From: Alloascoidea africana
Lineage: Eukaryota > Ascomycota > Alloascoideomycetes > Alloascoideales > Alloascoideaceae
DNA length: 64,000 nt
NCBI GenBank assembly: GCA_030581615.1
Contig: JAKTTT010000037.1
Location: 166,975-230,974, forward strand
Direction of reading: 5' to 3'
Made by a program: the position numbers and the translations under genes. The notes under the pieces are model-generated. The model made no database searches. It saw nothing but the letters and a program-made list of their open reading frames with translations, and was not told the DNA's origin. Shown piece after piece: positions 47,455 through 56,965 of the stretch. How positions within the stretch are numbered: position 1 is the first letter of the stretch; every line of letters begins with the position of its first letter.

Positions 47455-47830
47455 AACTGTGGGGAAACACAAACTTCCTCCGCATCGCATGTATTTGCAC
47501 AAAGCTGAGAGGCGACAGTCAGTATCAGAGAAGAGAAGAAAAGCGGATTGTTTTGTGTTGAATGAATCCTTTCGATCCGAGGAGAGTAAAAGTCCCTGCC
47601 ATCTACGATCGTACCAGAGTGCTACCAAATCGTACCAAACTGTTTTGTCTGAGTCAGTGGGTGCGTGTGCAGCAAATCAAAGACAAATTTTGGGTTTCTT
47701 TTTGGGGGGGACCGGTCCCCGGTGCCCGGTCCTCTTTTCCAGCCGCACCCGTTTGTTCCGAACCGGTAAAAATGGCCCAAATGGGATAAACTTACAGTGC
47801 AGCGAAATCTCGGACTGCAAACGTTAAGAG
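47455..47830. other. G+C-rich island with open frame, unknown
   Basis: Higher-G+C stretch within the A+T-rich desert, with a basic 122-codon + frame (47459-47827; MGKHKLPPHRMYLHKAERR...). It resembles nothing I know. It contains the G-run and palindrome at 47704-47720. Confidence 0.2.
47707..47720. other. 14 bp perfect palindrome
   Basis: GGGGACCGGTCCCC, self-complementary, preceded by three more G and followed by a CGGTGCCCGGTCC echo. A very G+C-rich dyad in A+T-rich DNA; could be a protein-binding site. Confidence 0.4.
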
Positions 47831-48875
47831 TCTAACACAGAGCAGTTACCAAAATGTCGTCAACTCTAGATCTCCAATCAATGTTGGCATCACCATGACA
47901 CCTGCGATAAGAAAAGGCTTCATTTCTGAAAAAATGAAAAAAAAAAATGGAGACCTGCCTTGGAATGATCTAAAGGAAAAAGTGATACCTGGTTCCCAAA
48001 TGCAAAGTCAAAATCTCAAAATCTGACTCAACAGCAATTTTCCCTCTAGCCAACAACCTTAATCCATATACGGAGAGAAGCAGAATTTTTGATATTTATT
48101 GTATCGTTTCTCCGAGAACAAACATGTTACGATCGATAGTTTAGAGTTTTTTTTTTAGTAGTACAAGGTATATATTCAAAAATGTATGTATGTTCTTGTG
48201 GGTTTTTGTTTGGGGTAGGTATAGGTCACAATTACAAATGAAATTGTACTAAAAGCATCTCCATTGATCCGAAAGTGTTACCATTTGAATAGGCGGGTCC
48301 AGAACCACAAAGCAAGCTGATCAAAAAAAAAAAACAAGAGAGAGGGGGGATGAGGGATGGGGAAGGATTCTTTTTCTGGGGGGTCATTTAGCAAGTTAAG
48401 TTTATCATGCCTGTTACAACAAATCTTTATCAAACGAATGGATAAAATGAGGCGTAATTAGAGAAAAGAGGCAAAAAGAAGCGATAAGATGGAGGATAAG
48501 ATGCACTGAGATGAACAAAAACAAGGGTAACAAGTTAACGATGATGGTGGGGGGGAAATTTTTCGTTGGATGAGTAAAATCTTTGGATTGGATTGGCAAA
48601 GGGTAAGAATAAATACTCAATAAAAAACTTGTAGACGAGAGAAACAATTTACTACTTTTTTTTCCCGTTTTTGTTCAATTCTGCTACGAAGAATTGTTGA
48701 AATAATAATAAAAAAAAAAACAACACAAGACGAAAATTGGAAATTCATAAGGAAGTGGAAAAGCTTTTGAAACTTGTTAAATATATACAAGAAGAAAAAT
48801 AAATTCCATGTGATTATTATTAGCCATTTGTTATTTTTGACTTGGACAACCCAGTCAAGAATTCAATTCAATTCT

Positions 48876-48934
48876 AGTTCAGTTCAGTGCAATTGAGTTG
48901 AATTGAATTGACTTGAATTGAACTGAACTGAACT
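48876..48934 (+). other. 19 bp inverted repeat followed by poly-T
   Basis: Left arm 48876-48894 (AGTTCAGTTCAGTGCAATT) pairs with 48916-48934 at 18 of 19 positions, around a 21 nt loop. On the + strand it runs straight into eight T. The arms are themselves made of GTTCA/AATTC repeats. It could be the 3' end of a Pol III-type or structured RNA, or a folded 3' UTR element. Confidence 0.45.
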
Positions 48935-49138
48935 TTTTTTTTGGATCACCTGGTAATTAGTCCAGCGTAACTATTTTAACCATCTGGATTAATTACGCAA
49001 AGATGGAAGGACTTAGGATTAACATTTGGGGCGATTACTACTCATTTGTTGGATTTTTTGTTTGTTTGTTTGTTTGTATGTCCGGGCCGAAGCCGGAAAC
49101 GTTTGTCAAAATGAACATGAATTTCACCTTTGAATTTT

Positions 49139-49193
49139 TTCTTCTTCTTCTTCTTCTTCTTCTGGTTTCGGTTTCGGTTTCGGTTTCGGTTTC
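49139..49193. repeat. (TTC)n followed by (GGTTTC)5
   Basis: About eight TTC units run into five exact GGTTTC hexamers (49164-49193). Period-6 microsatellite in the EFG1 3' desert. Confidence 0.85.
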
Positions 49194-49479
49194 TAATACA
49201 ATTACGATTTTTTCAACCAACTGTTGTGAAATGGAAAAAATGCAATTTACAAGTTGTACACCGTTCGTTCTATTTCCTCTTTACTCTCTCGTGTCTGTTG
49301 GCTTGCACACGGGTAGAACGGAGGTTATAAAATCCTCTTTTTTTTTTTGCTTCCCCAAGGAATTAATTAAATTACTATACAAATAATAACAACAACAAGA
49401 AAAAAAATGCAGGGATTTGCCCAAATAATATCTGTTCATGGTTGTGAGGGATTTCTGCTGTCTGAGAAACCGCCCGCAT

Positions 49480-49640
49480 TTGCAGGTGAAACAGCGGTCC
49501 GGGCCCGCACCCGCACCGGCACCCGCGCCTTGGGCCTTGGGCCTTGGGCCTTTGAGCTTTGAGCTTTCGAGTCTTGGAGTCCCAGGACCCGACACAGGGA
49601 CCCGAGACCGCGGGCCTCTCCGACTCGGACTCGGACTCGA
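49480..49640. repeat. G+C-rich repeat island
   Basis: A chain of short tandem repeats with drifting unit: (CCCGCA)n, (GGGCCTT)3, (TGAGCTT)2, then (GGACTC)3. Strongly G+C-rich compared with both flanks. No coding meaning seen. Confidence 0.6.
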
Positions 49641-50585
49641 ATCCGTATTATAATAGCCGAATTCTAGTATCATTGCTCTTGTAGAAATGAGAAGGATCAC
49701 AAAAGTAAGGGAAAAGACAAAAGAACTAAAAGAATGTGGATGTAGACTTTATGGTGGACGAGATCTTGATCCAAGTCGTAGCATACCCTAATCTTATGGG
49801 ATGGATGGATTATAGATGTGGGACGACGACCTGTCAAAATCGCCTGCCTGTATTATGGAAAACACCAATACCAAACCAAACCATCCCTATTTTTCCTTTT
49901 CTTGCTTCCAACTCCGAAATGCTTTTCGCATTAACCAAAAAAAAAAAAAAAATTACGAAATGGCGGCTTCGTATGCGGATTCCAGATATCGTATGTGATA
50001 TTTTGATTATCCTTTACTACTATGTGTGTGTGTATCTTTTATTGTATTAAACCTTTCTAATAAACAAGTTTTTCTGGTATGGTATGATGTGATGTGATGT
50101 GACTACTTATATAAAAAATTTGATGTTTTTTTTTTGTCGTTCTTGATAAGCATTTCTTTTTTTTTTTTTTTTTTGGTTGTTCTCTCTCTTGGTTTTAGAA
50201 ATCTAGACAATAATAATTTTTTGCCTTACTATATATATAGCACAATACCATTTTTTTTTTGGTTTTGTTTTGTTTTGTTTTGCTTTCGTTAAAAAGCAAA
50301 AAGCAAAAAGCAAAAAGCAAAAAAAAATAATATAAAAATGAATATTAATATGAAAAATGAGAAAAAAAAATATAAATAAAAATAAAAATAAAAATAATGC
50401 AGGCGGAAAAGAAAAGTGAAAAAATAACAGATGGGTAATGGATTTGTGGATTTGTGTCAAGAGTTATAGTATAAGAAGTTTTGAACAAGATGTATAATAT
50501 AAATCGTAATATTATTATAGATATAAAAAAAAAGGGAGGAAAGGGGATCTGGCAAAAGATGGGTATCAGAATGGGGGAGGAAAGA

Positions 50586-52191
50586 TCAACTATCATCTTG
50601 AGTTCTCTGTTTTTTAACAGGTCGTTCATCTCCATATGGGAAACTTCTCGTCCGGTCGTCGCTAATGTTCACGTTCACATTCACACCCATCCCCCCATTC
50701 GCAGATCCCAAATCACTGACACCTGGAGTTTGTTGCTGCGATTGTTGTTGCTGTTTGGGCACCGAAGAAGTTGTGGACAGGGCAAGACCGGGCGACGAAA
50801 CGGACGACCCATTCTGCTGTTGCTGCTGCTGCTGTTGTTGTTGTTGAAGCTGCTGGGGCTTCTGAGAAGGAGATTGGGCCTGAGACTGAGAAGCAGCCTG
50901 AGACTGAGACTGAGACTGAGACTGAGAAGCAGGCTGAGTCTGAGGTGGAAGCAGATGATGCATGTTTGCGTTAGGCGCGGTAGAGGGCGAAGCGGTGGAA
51001 ACACTGCTGGCACTGCTCACACTGGTGTTGTTCGACGAGGCCGTGCTCACGATTGAGCTGGGAGCAGAGTAGGTCCCGTAGCCTATGTAGGACTGCTGCT
51101 GTTGCTGATGCTGTTGTGGAGGTGACTGTTGGGGAGGAGACTGCTGAGGTTTAGTCTGTGTGGGCATTCCGATTCCACCAGCGTACTGAGCCGGTTGGTA
51201 ATACTGTATCGGTTGATGTTGAAGATGCTGCTGCTGCTGCTGCTGCTGTTGCTGTTGATGTGTTTGCGGATTTGTCAAGGACGCAATGCCGTTGGCATTT
51301 TGATAACCAGAACCCGAGTTGACAGATTGATGGGGGGACAGATTTACACTAGTATTTGAATTTTGGGATTTCGGAGTATCTATCTGAGAAGCCTGGTGTT
51401 TTATCAGGCCATTTGCTCCATTCATGGCTATAGATTTCGCATCATTTGTTTGTTGAGTTTGAGCCTGAGCCTGAGCCTGAGCCTGGACTTGAGGACCAAG
51501 TTGGGAGTTGACGCTCGTGGCACTGGAGGTAAGCATGGGTACGGGACTCGAATAGGGGTATGCTGAGACGTCGGCTGGATACCGAGTGTAATATGCCTGG
51601 CCAGTTGGATTTGGATTTGGATTTGGATTTGGAGTCTGGCTGGGAACAATTCCCGTGGTTCCAGCTGAAACGGTCGTAGTGGCCTGTTGAGCCTGTTGCT
51701 GTTGTTGTTGGTGCTGCTGCTGCTGTTGTAGATAATGCTGTTGGTGCTGCTGGACCATTGCATTTCTGGAAACCCATTGGTTATTGGGCATGCCATAGTT
51801 CATGGGATGGGGTTGTCGAAGAACACGTTTGATATCTCTCACAAACAGAGGATACAAAGAATCTATAATATTTTCACGTTGTGCGATATCTAAAGCACGT
51901 TCAAAGGGAATCCAAACACCTTTCAAATGCATTGTTCCAATCTTTATCACGTTTCGAACTTTTTCAGATTTCAGAATTCCATCCCGTCGACCTCTGGTCA
52001 TTCCGGCCACGTTTAACAGTTTTGTACCGTTGATCATGTTGTTGTCTTCTCTTCTGGCAACACATACGCCGTTGGCCTCAACCTGGTAGCAGATTGTGCC
52101 TTCGTCTTCCCATAGGGTTGTTGTTACACGGGGTCTGAGGCCCGGAGGAGGATACTGGCCTGCAGTGGAAGGAGAGTTTGGTCTCTGGGGT

Positions 52192-52226
<35 letters not shown>

Positions 52227-52664
52227 TGATTGAGATTGAGATTGAGATTGAGAATTTGAATTTGAATGTGAATGCGAATGTGCCTGTTGTTGTGGGATCT
52301 GCTGCTGCTGTTGTGGAGGTCTGTGCTGTTGTAGTTGGTGGTTTGGCAGGTAGCCTGACGTGGCGTAGTCCTGCGAGTAGGCATAAGGTTGGGCCGCTGA
52401 GGTCCCCACTGCAGCGGCCGCGGCCACGGCGGCGGCAGACGCTGAGGCCTGGGACGACGAGTAGCCCGAGTACAGCGGGCCCGAGGCAGCGGCGGCGGCT
52501 GCCGCCGCTGCTGAGGACGATGGCGTGTGTGATGGAGGTTGGGTCTGAGCGTGAGCGTGAGCGTGAGCCTGGGGATAGTGGCTCTGGCCCTGGCCCTGGC
52601 TCTGGCTCTGGCTCTGGGGGTATGGCGGGTAGGCGGACTCGTTGTAGTAGCCGGCAGAGTACAT
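50586..52664 (-). CDS. EFG1: APSES-domain transcription factor of the Efg1/Sok2/StuA family
   Basis: Sequence-specific nuclear regulator of morphogenesis (filamentation, biofilm, cell-type switching in Candida; conidiation in StuA species), acting downstream of cAMP-PKA. Single exon, 692 residues. The start at [17 protein letters not shown] is preferred; the frame runs 92 codons further up through repeat-derived His/Leu/Arg text that reads as 5' leader. The APSES domain spans about residues 178-281 and is complete ([73 protein letters not shown]). Both flanks are prion-like Gln/Ala/Ser/Pro-rich, with poly-Gln tracts and (SQ)n, as in Candida Efg1, where such regions drive condensates. A basic [10 protein letters not shown] near the C terminus is a likely nuclear localisation signal. 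Flanked by 9.2 kb (3') and 4.3 kb (5') of non-coding DNA. Confidence 0.93.
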
Positions 52665-52859
52665 TGGAGCAGCACTCAACTCAGAGAAGGACGGAAAAGA
52701 GAAAAGATGCGCACGAAAAAAAAGTCCACAGCTGCCGATATATATAAATCCAGCCCACCGCACCGGCCACTTATTATAATATCTGGATGCTGCTGCCCGA
52801 CTCCTATTCGCTCGCCTCCCGCTGCGCCTGCGCCTGTGCAAGTGCCTGTGCAGATGCAG

Positions 52860-52879
52860 ATGCAGCGGTACCGCTGCAT
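52860..52879. promoter_or_regulatory. 20 bp perfect palindrome with TGCAT ends
   Basis: Self-complementary: ATGCAGCGGT is followed directly by its reverse complement ACCGCTGCAT. It is flanked by GTGCAAGTGC on the left (52836-52845) and three CACTTG/CTTGCA units on the right (52883-52903), making a larger imperfect dyad. TGCAT is the short core reported for Candida Efg1 binding. The site lies about 195-215 bp ahead of the EFG1 ATG, so autoregulation is plausible. Confidence 0.5.
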
Positions 52880-53120
52880 ATACACTTGCACTTGCACTTG
52901 CACTTTGGGGCTGCGTGTGCCGGCACCCCGACGCACACACCCGCCGCTCGCGACCCGCTGCCCCGACCCGGCCAGATTTTGGTGTGTTCGTAAATTAACT
53001 CACATCTCTTGGCCTCCGTCACTTTTTCGGTGCAACGCCAGGGTTGTCTTGGACCAGCTTGCTCAGAGAACTCGTCTCTATTCAATGTTCCTTACATCCG
53101 CCCCAACCTATTCCATCGTA

Positions 53121-53144
53121 GTCATAGTCATAGTCATAGTCATA
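53121..53144. repeat. (GTCATA)4 hexamer microsatellite
   Basis: Four exact copies in the EFG1 upstream region, directly followed by decayed copies. Confidence 0.9.
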
Positions 53145-53164
53145 ACCATAATCACTACCGAGCT

Positions 53165-53194
53165 CCTTATCCTTATCCTTATCCCTATCCCTAT
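53165..53194. repeat. (CCTTAT)3(CCCTAT)2 hexamer microsatellite
   Basis: Three copies of CCTTAT then two of CCCTAT, 20 bp after the previous hexamer array. Confidence 0.9.
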
Positions 53195-53447
53195 CCATCT
53201 AAACAATCACACTATATAAAGTAGCCTGGAGAATGCAGTGCTGGGTTATCGAACGTATTTATCCATGCTCCATACACACGAACGGGTCCTCAAGGATGGG
53301 ACATTCCCCTTTAGGCGTATATCCAATTCAAAAAAGCGATTAAATTGCATTGAAATTGTAATCATCCCATCCCATCCCAGACAAGACAAGATGGTAATAA
53401 TACTAATAATAAAGGGAAAATGGAAACTCGATTCATCAATCAGTCGA

Positions 53448-53492
53448 GATTCAGATTCAGATTCAGAATCAGATTCAGAATCAGAATCAGAA
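53448..53492. repeat. (GATTCA/GAATCA)n hexamer microsatellite
   Basis: Seven GATTCA or GAATCA units. On either strand it reads as Ser/Asp/Glu text, which explains the false open frames here. Confidence 0.9.
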
Positions 53493-54544
53493 CCTGACCA
53501 GCAACACAAAACTAGATCCCGCGGCGTATCTCGTGGCACGCCCGCGCACATCCCAGCACGCACCTAAAGTACCCAAATAAATGTATTTTGCACCCTAATG
53601 GCATGTGCTGGAGAATGCTTTTGTTCTGTTTTGTTTCTCTGGTCGCGCCCAGATCCGCCGGCTCATTATAAGCACAGCGTGTCTATACGCCTTTTCCCTC
53701 CCCTTTACGCTGAACAGAACAGCCCTACCATGCCTTGATCAACAACACCAGCTCCAAGCTCCAAGCTCCTAAACTGGACCAGACCAGCCGCTCTCAGCTC
53801 TGCCAGCCACACTCCAAATGTTGCTAGCTCCCAAGCACGCTGCAGACCAGGTCTCAGAAGAACCGCCGGCGCGCTGCGATTGGCCACAGTTTTAGATCGG
53901 CATGCCTCCCGTATTTTGGGTCTCGTTTCGGGGGTTTTTGCTTTTTCCGTCTCCTGTGTTCGATACCCTTTCCAGCTATCAAATGAAGATGAAAATGAAG
54001 ATGAAGATGAAAACCAGGACGTTTCGTCTATGTTCTTCTCAAGCGACCCCCAGCTCTCACCGTCCAAGCGAGATGGAGCAGTCTTTAGCTACAAGGGTCG
54101 AAATCCATCCCATGGCGCTTTCGCCCAGCGGCTCGAGATTACAAATCACCTCCCCCAATCGGCTCCATCGCCGCCCCAGCCTTCCATCCAGGCACTGCTC
54201 CTGTTGGATTCTCCCTCTATGGCATGTACGCTTCCCTCCCTGAATCCCAATCCCAATCTCAGTCCTAGTTCTAGTTCCAGTCCCAGTCCCAGTCCCACTC
54301 CTGGTCACAATCTTTCTCTTCCTCTCTTTGTCACATAGAGACCGTTGAAATCTTGCATATTTCAATGTACGCAAGTTTGGTTTTGCGTTTTAGGTACACT
54401 CTTAGGCATATCTGGAACGCAGTTTTGTCCAAGCAGAGAGAAACCACGGAAATCACAAAAAAACAAAAAAAAAACTATCTAGAAACTCTTAGTGCCGTTT
54501 AGATAATTGTATTTCTGTTTCTTTTAAAATGAACGATAAAATAT

Positions 54545-54566
54545 ATCGATCGATCGATCGATCGAT
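54545..54566. repeat. (ATCG)5 tetramer microsatellite
   Basis: Five exact ATCG units plus AT. Each junction is also a self-complementary CGATCG. Confidence 0.9.
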
Positions 54567-55111
54567 GTAATTTGCTTGTAATGTGTCAAAAAAATGATCT
54601 ACACAAGAAACTTTAACTATCTAGCGTTCACTAAACTGTAAACCAGAAAAGGAAATCCAATACTTCTTTTTTATTTTGTTTGTTGTTCTTCTGGATTTTG
54701 CATCAAGTTTAAAGTCATGTATTTGGCTAGGAACAACGCAATATAGAGTAGAGTAGAATCAAAAAAAAAAAATCTTGGAACTTGGGATATATGGTAAACT
54801 AAAATAATCAGTTTCACATTCTTTGAGATTCGTTCAATCCTCCTTCGCTTTTGTGAATGTGAAAAAAATGTTTACACTTGGAAATATATATATAATTTTT
54901 GATCATTGATCAATAATTCAGAGACTAGGTAAAATCAAAAAGTGAAAGTTTTCATAAACTAAAACCTACTTGCTGTTTTGTACAACTTTCACTCATCTCT
55001 TGGCCATCGTTTCCCAAAATTTCTCAATCTCTGTTCTTACTTTCACTTGCAACTACACAAGTATCACTCTCATTGCAGATAGAAACCTCAACATGACAAA
55101 AAAAGAAAAAA

Positions 55112-55146
55112 GGGAAAAGGGAAAAGGGAAAAGGGAAAAGGGAAAA
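55112..55146. repeat. (GGGAAAA)5 heptamer repeat
   Basis: Five exact units. The same motif in inverse orientation is at 47224-47250. Confidence 0.9.
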
Positions 55147-56140
55147 GACCCTGGAAATCATGGTGCACATTAACTTACTTGGTTGTTTGACATGCTTTTT
55201 TTTTTTTGCGATTCGCGATTCCTACTTCCCCCAAACCATGTCCCCTGTTTCCCAAACGCTGTTCGATACCGATACGAGGCTAAAAAAGATGTATAGATTC
55301 CTGTATGGTGTATTGTGCTCGTTTTAGAAAATGGAAAATGGAAAATCCATGGATGAGAAAGGGAAAAAAAAAAATTTGGACTTGAATACATATAATGTAT
55401 CTACTTTTTCCCCATGTGCTTTTTTGATCATCATGAATTTGGATGTGCTCTATATAAACTTTCTTCCATCGCTAAAGTTGTTCCGACCCGGACAAACAAT
55501 TTTTATATTTTATGAGTTGATCAAACAAACTTATTCTAGAAGGATTGGCATTGATTTTTGAAAATACCCAATTTTCTTTATCTGTATTTCATTGGCGATG
55601 GTTTTCATATCTCTAAAGGATGATGGGAGCTGGGGGGTTTTTTTGGACACAAATTGCTCAAAAACAAACAGATACTTGTCTTGTTTTTGCTTTGCTTAGT
55701 TTCTGAGAATCGAGGGGTATAAATTGTACTCGTTTGGAGTTCTTTTTTTAGATAAAAGTCCTTCCTTCGCATGAAAATTTTCAGACGCATTTTACTGAAC
55801 ATGATGACGATTGTTGAAATTATTCCAATGTCTGCGAACAAGAACAAGAACAAGAACAGAAGTGGAAGTGGAAGCTGAAGATGAAGTCGAGCAAAGAGCC
55901 GATTCTTTACCTATTATGCTTCTCCTTTTGGGAATCTATTCAATTCGTTTGATTGTTTTTGTTTGTTGTTGAGAAAGCCGTTTAGTTGGCCATAATTTGA
56001 TCAATCAAGCCCACCACGCAAGTGATAAAAATAACAAAAATAAGAATTGGAAAGATACAGTTCTAATTTAGGTAAATATTCCAAAACAACACACAAACAA
56101 TCCGAGGTTTCCGGGAGTCAATGTTTCAAATAAAGTGACT

Positions 56141-56163
56141 AGACCCAGACCCAGACCCAGACC
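56141..56163. repeat. (AGACCC)3 hexamer microsatellite
   Basis: Three full AGACCC units and a partial fourth. Confidence 0.85.
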
Positions 56164-56310
56164 ACACCTTTTTTAAGATTCTTTTATCATTGATAACTTT
56201 TGGTATCAAACCTGGGGGACACAAGATATATGAGATGCAAAGTTATAAATTTATGTCATTTAGACAGACAAGAGAAAATTTCCAGTTCTGTATTATATCT
56301 CATGATGGGA

Positions 56311-56328
56311 ATGAGAATGAGAATGAGA
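56311..56328. repeat. (ATGAGA)3 hexamer microsatellite
   Basis: Three exact ATGAGA units. Together with the other arrays this shows a general period-6 tendency of the non-coding DNA. Confidence 0.85.
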
Positions 56329-56965
56329 ACGAAAGAGGGGAAAAGAAAATCACAAAAAAAGTGAACACATACTCTCGACAACATCCAACAACACTTCAAA
56401 TTCGAATAAATGATGATCATTTCTTCCTCATCTATGAACAAGCAAATCCCTTAAACCAACATTTTGAAAAAAATTCGCTTCTCATTTAAACAAATTTCAG
56501 CGATTCAGATACAAAAACGATTACAATTCTATTCTCTTGCTTTGAGAAAAAAATGGTCTGTTCTGTTAATGCCCAATTTCCCGATATGTCCATGCTCAGA
56601 AGACTAGAAAAATCGTAAAAGATTTACTCCTATTGCAAAGACACGCAAAAAGATTCTCTAAAAGAGCAATCAATGCCAATGAATCCCTGAATTGACCAGA
56701 AAGCAATCTCAATGAAATATTCTCTAGCTTGTATCTCAACAAATCCTAACGTTGCTTGAAGAACTCAAGAAATAAGTTGATACCTTCCACTTCAAATCGA
56801 AAACAATACATCTCAGCACTCACAGATTAAACAAAAAAATTTGTAAAAACATCTATTCCATTTGCCCATACTATACATTCACTTAAAGGCCATGTATGCA
56901 ATACTAATTACAAAAAACAAAAAACAAAAAAATACTTCTTCATTAGAGTCAAGTCCCATTTACAT

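Larger units (their letters stand above)
41363..50585. other. Gene desert 2 (9.2 kb) between convergent genes
   Basis: No recognised gene. Both flanking genes end here (the orphan + and EFG1 -), so this is not simply a long promoter. It contains three islands of higher G+C (about 44230-44560, 47455-47830, 49480-49640), a long near-perfect inverted repeat followed by poly-T (48876-48934), a 14 bp palindrome (47707-47720), period-6/7 microsatellites, and A/T homopolymer runs nearer EFG1. Long convergent 3' UTRs, ncRNA genes or a chromosomal element (origin, centromere) would all fit. Confidence 0.55.
52665..56965 (-). promoter_or_regulatory. Long EFG1 upstream region (4.3 kb)
   Basis: Between the EFG1 ATG and the 3' end of SLU7. 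The part nearest EFG1 (52.67-54.35 kb) is G+C-richer, with many short open frames on both strands and hexamer repeats, and probably includes a long 5' UTR. The part from 54.4 to 56.97 kb is A+T-rich with poly-A/T runs. A + frame at 53880-54338 (152 codons) is Ser/Pro/Asn repeat text and is not credible. Candida EFG1 is also known for a long control region and leader. Confidence 0.5.

Noticed and set aside
49164-49193. (GGTTTC)5 as an interstitial telomere
   Set aside because: It is one of many unrelated hexamer arrays here, follows directly on a (TTC)n tract, and there is no evidence that the telomere repeat of this species has this sequence.
30310-50585. ATGCAT (Efg1-type) sites as a cluster in the deserts
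   Set aside because: I counted about seven, close to the number expected for this base composition, so there is no enrichment.
53880-54338. 152-codon + strand frame upstream of EFG1
   Set aside because: Made largely of (ATGAAG)n and (TCCCAG)n repeats giving Glu/Asp and Ser/Pro runs. It overlaps a similar antisense frame, and no domain is visible.
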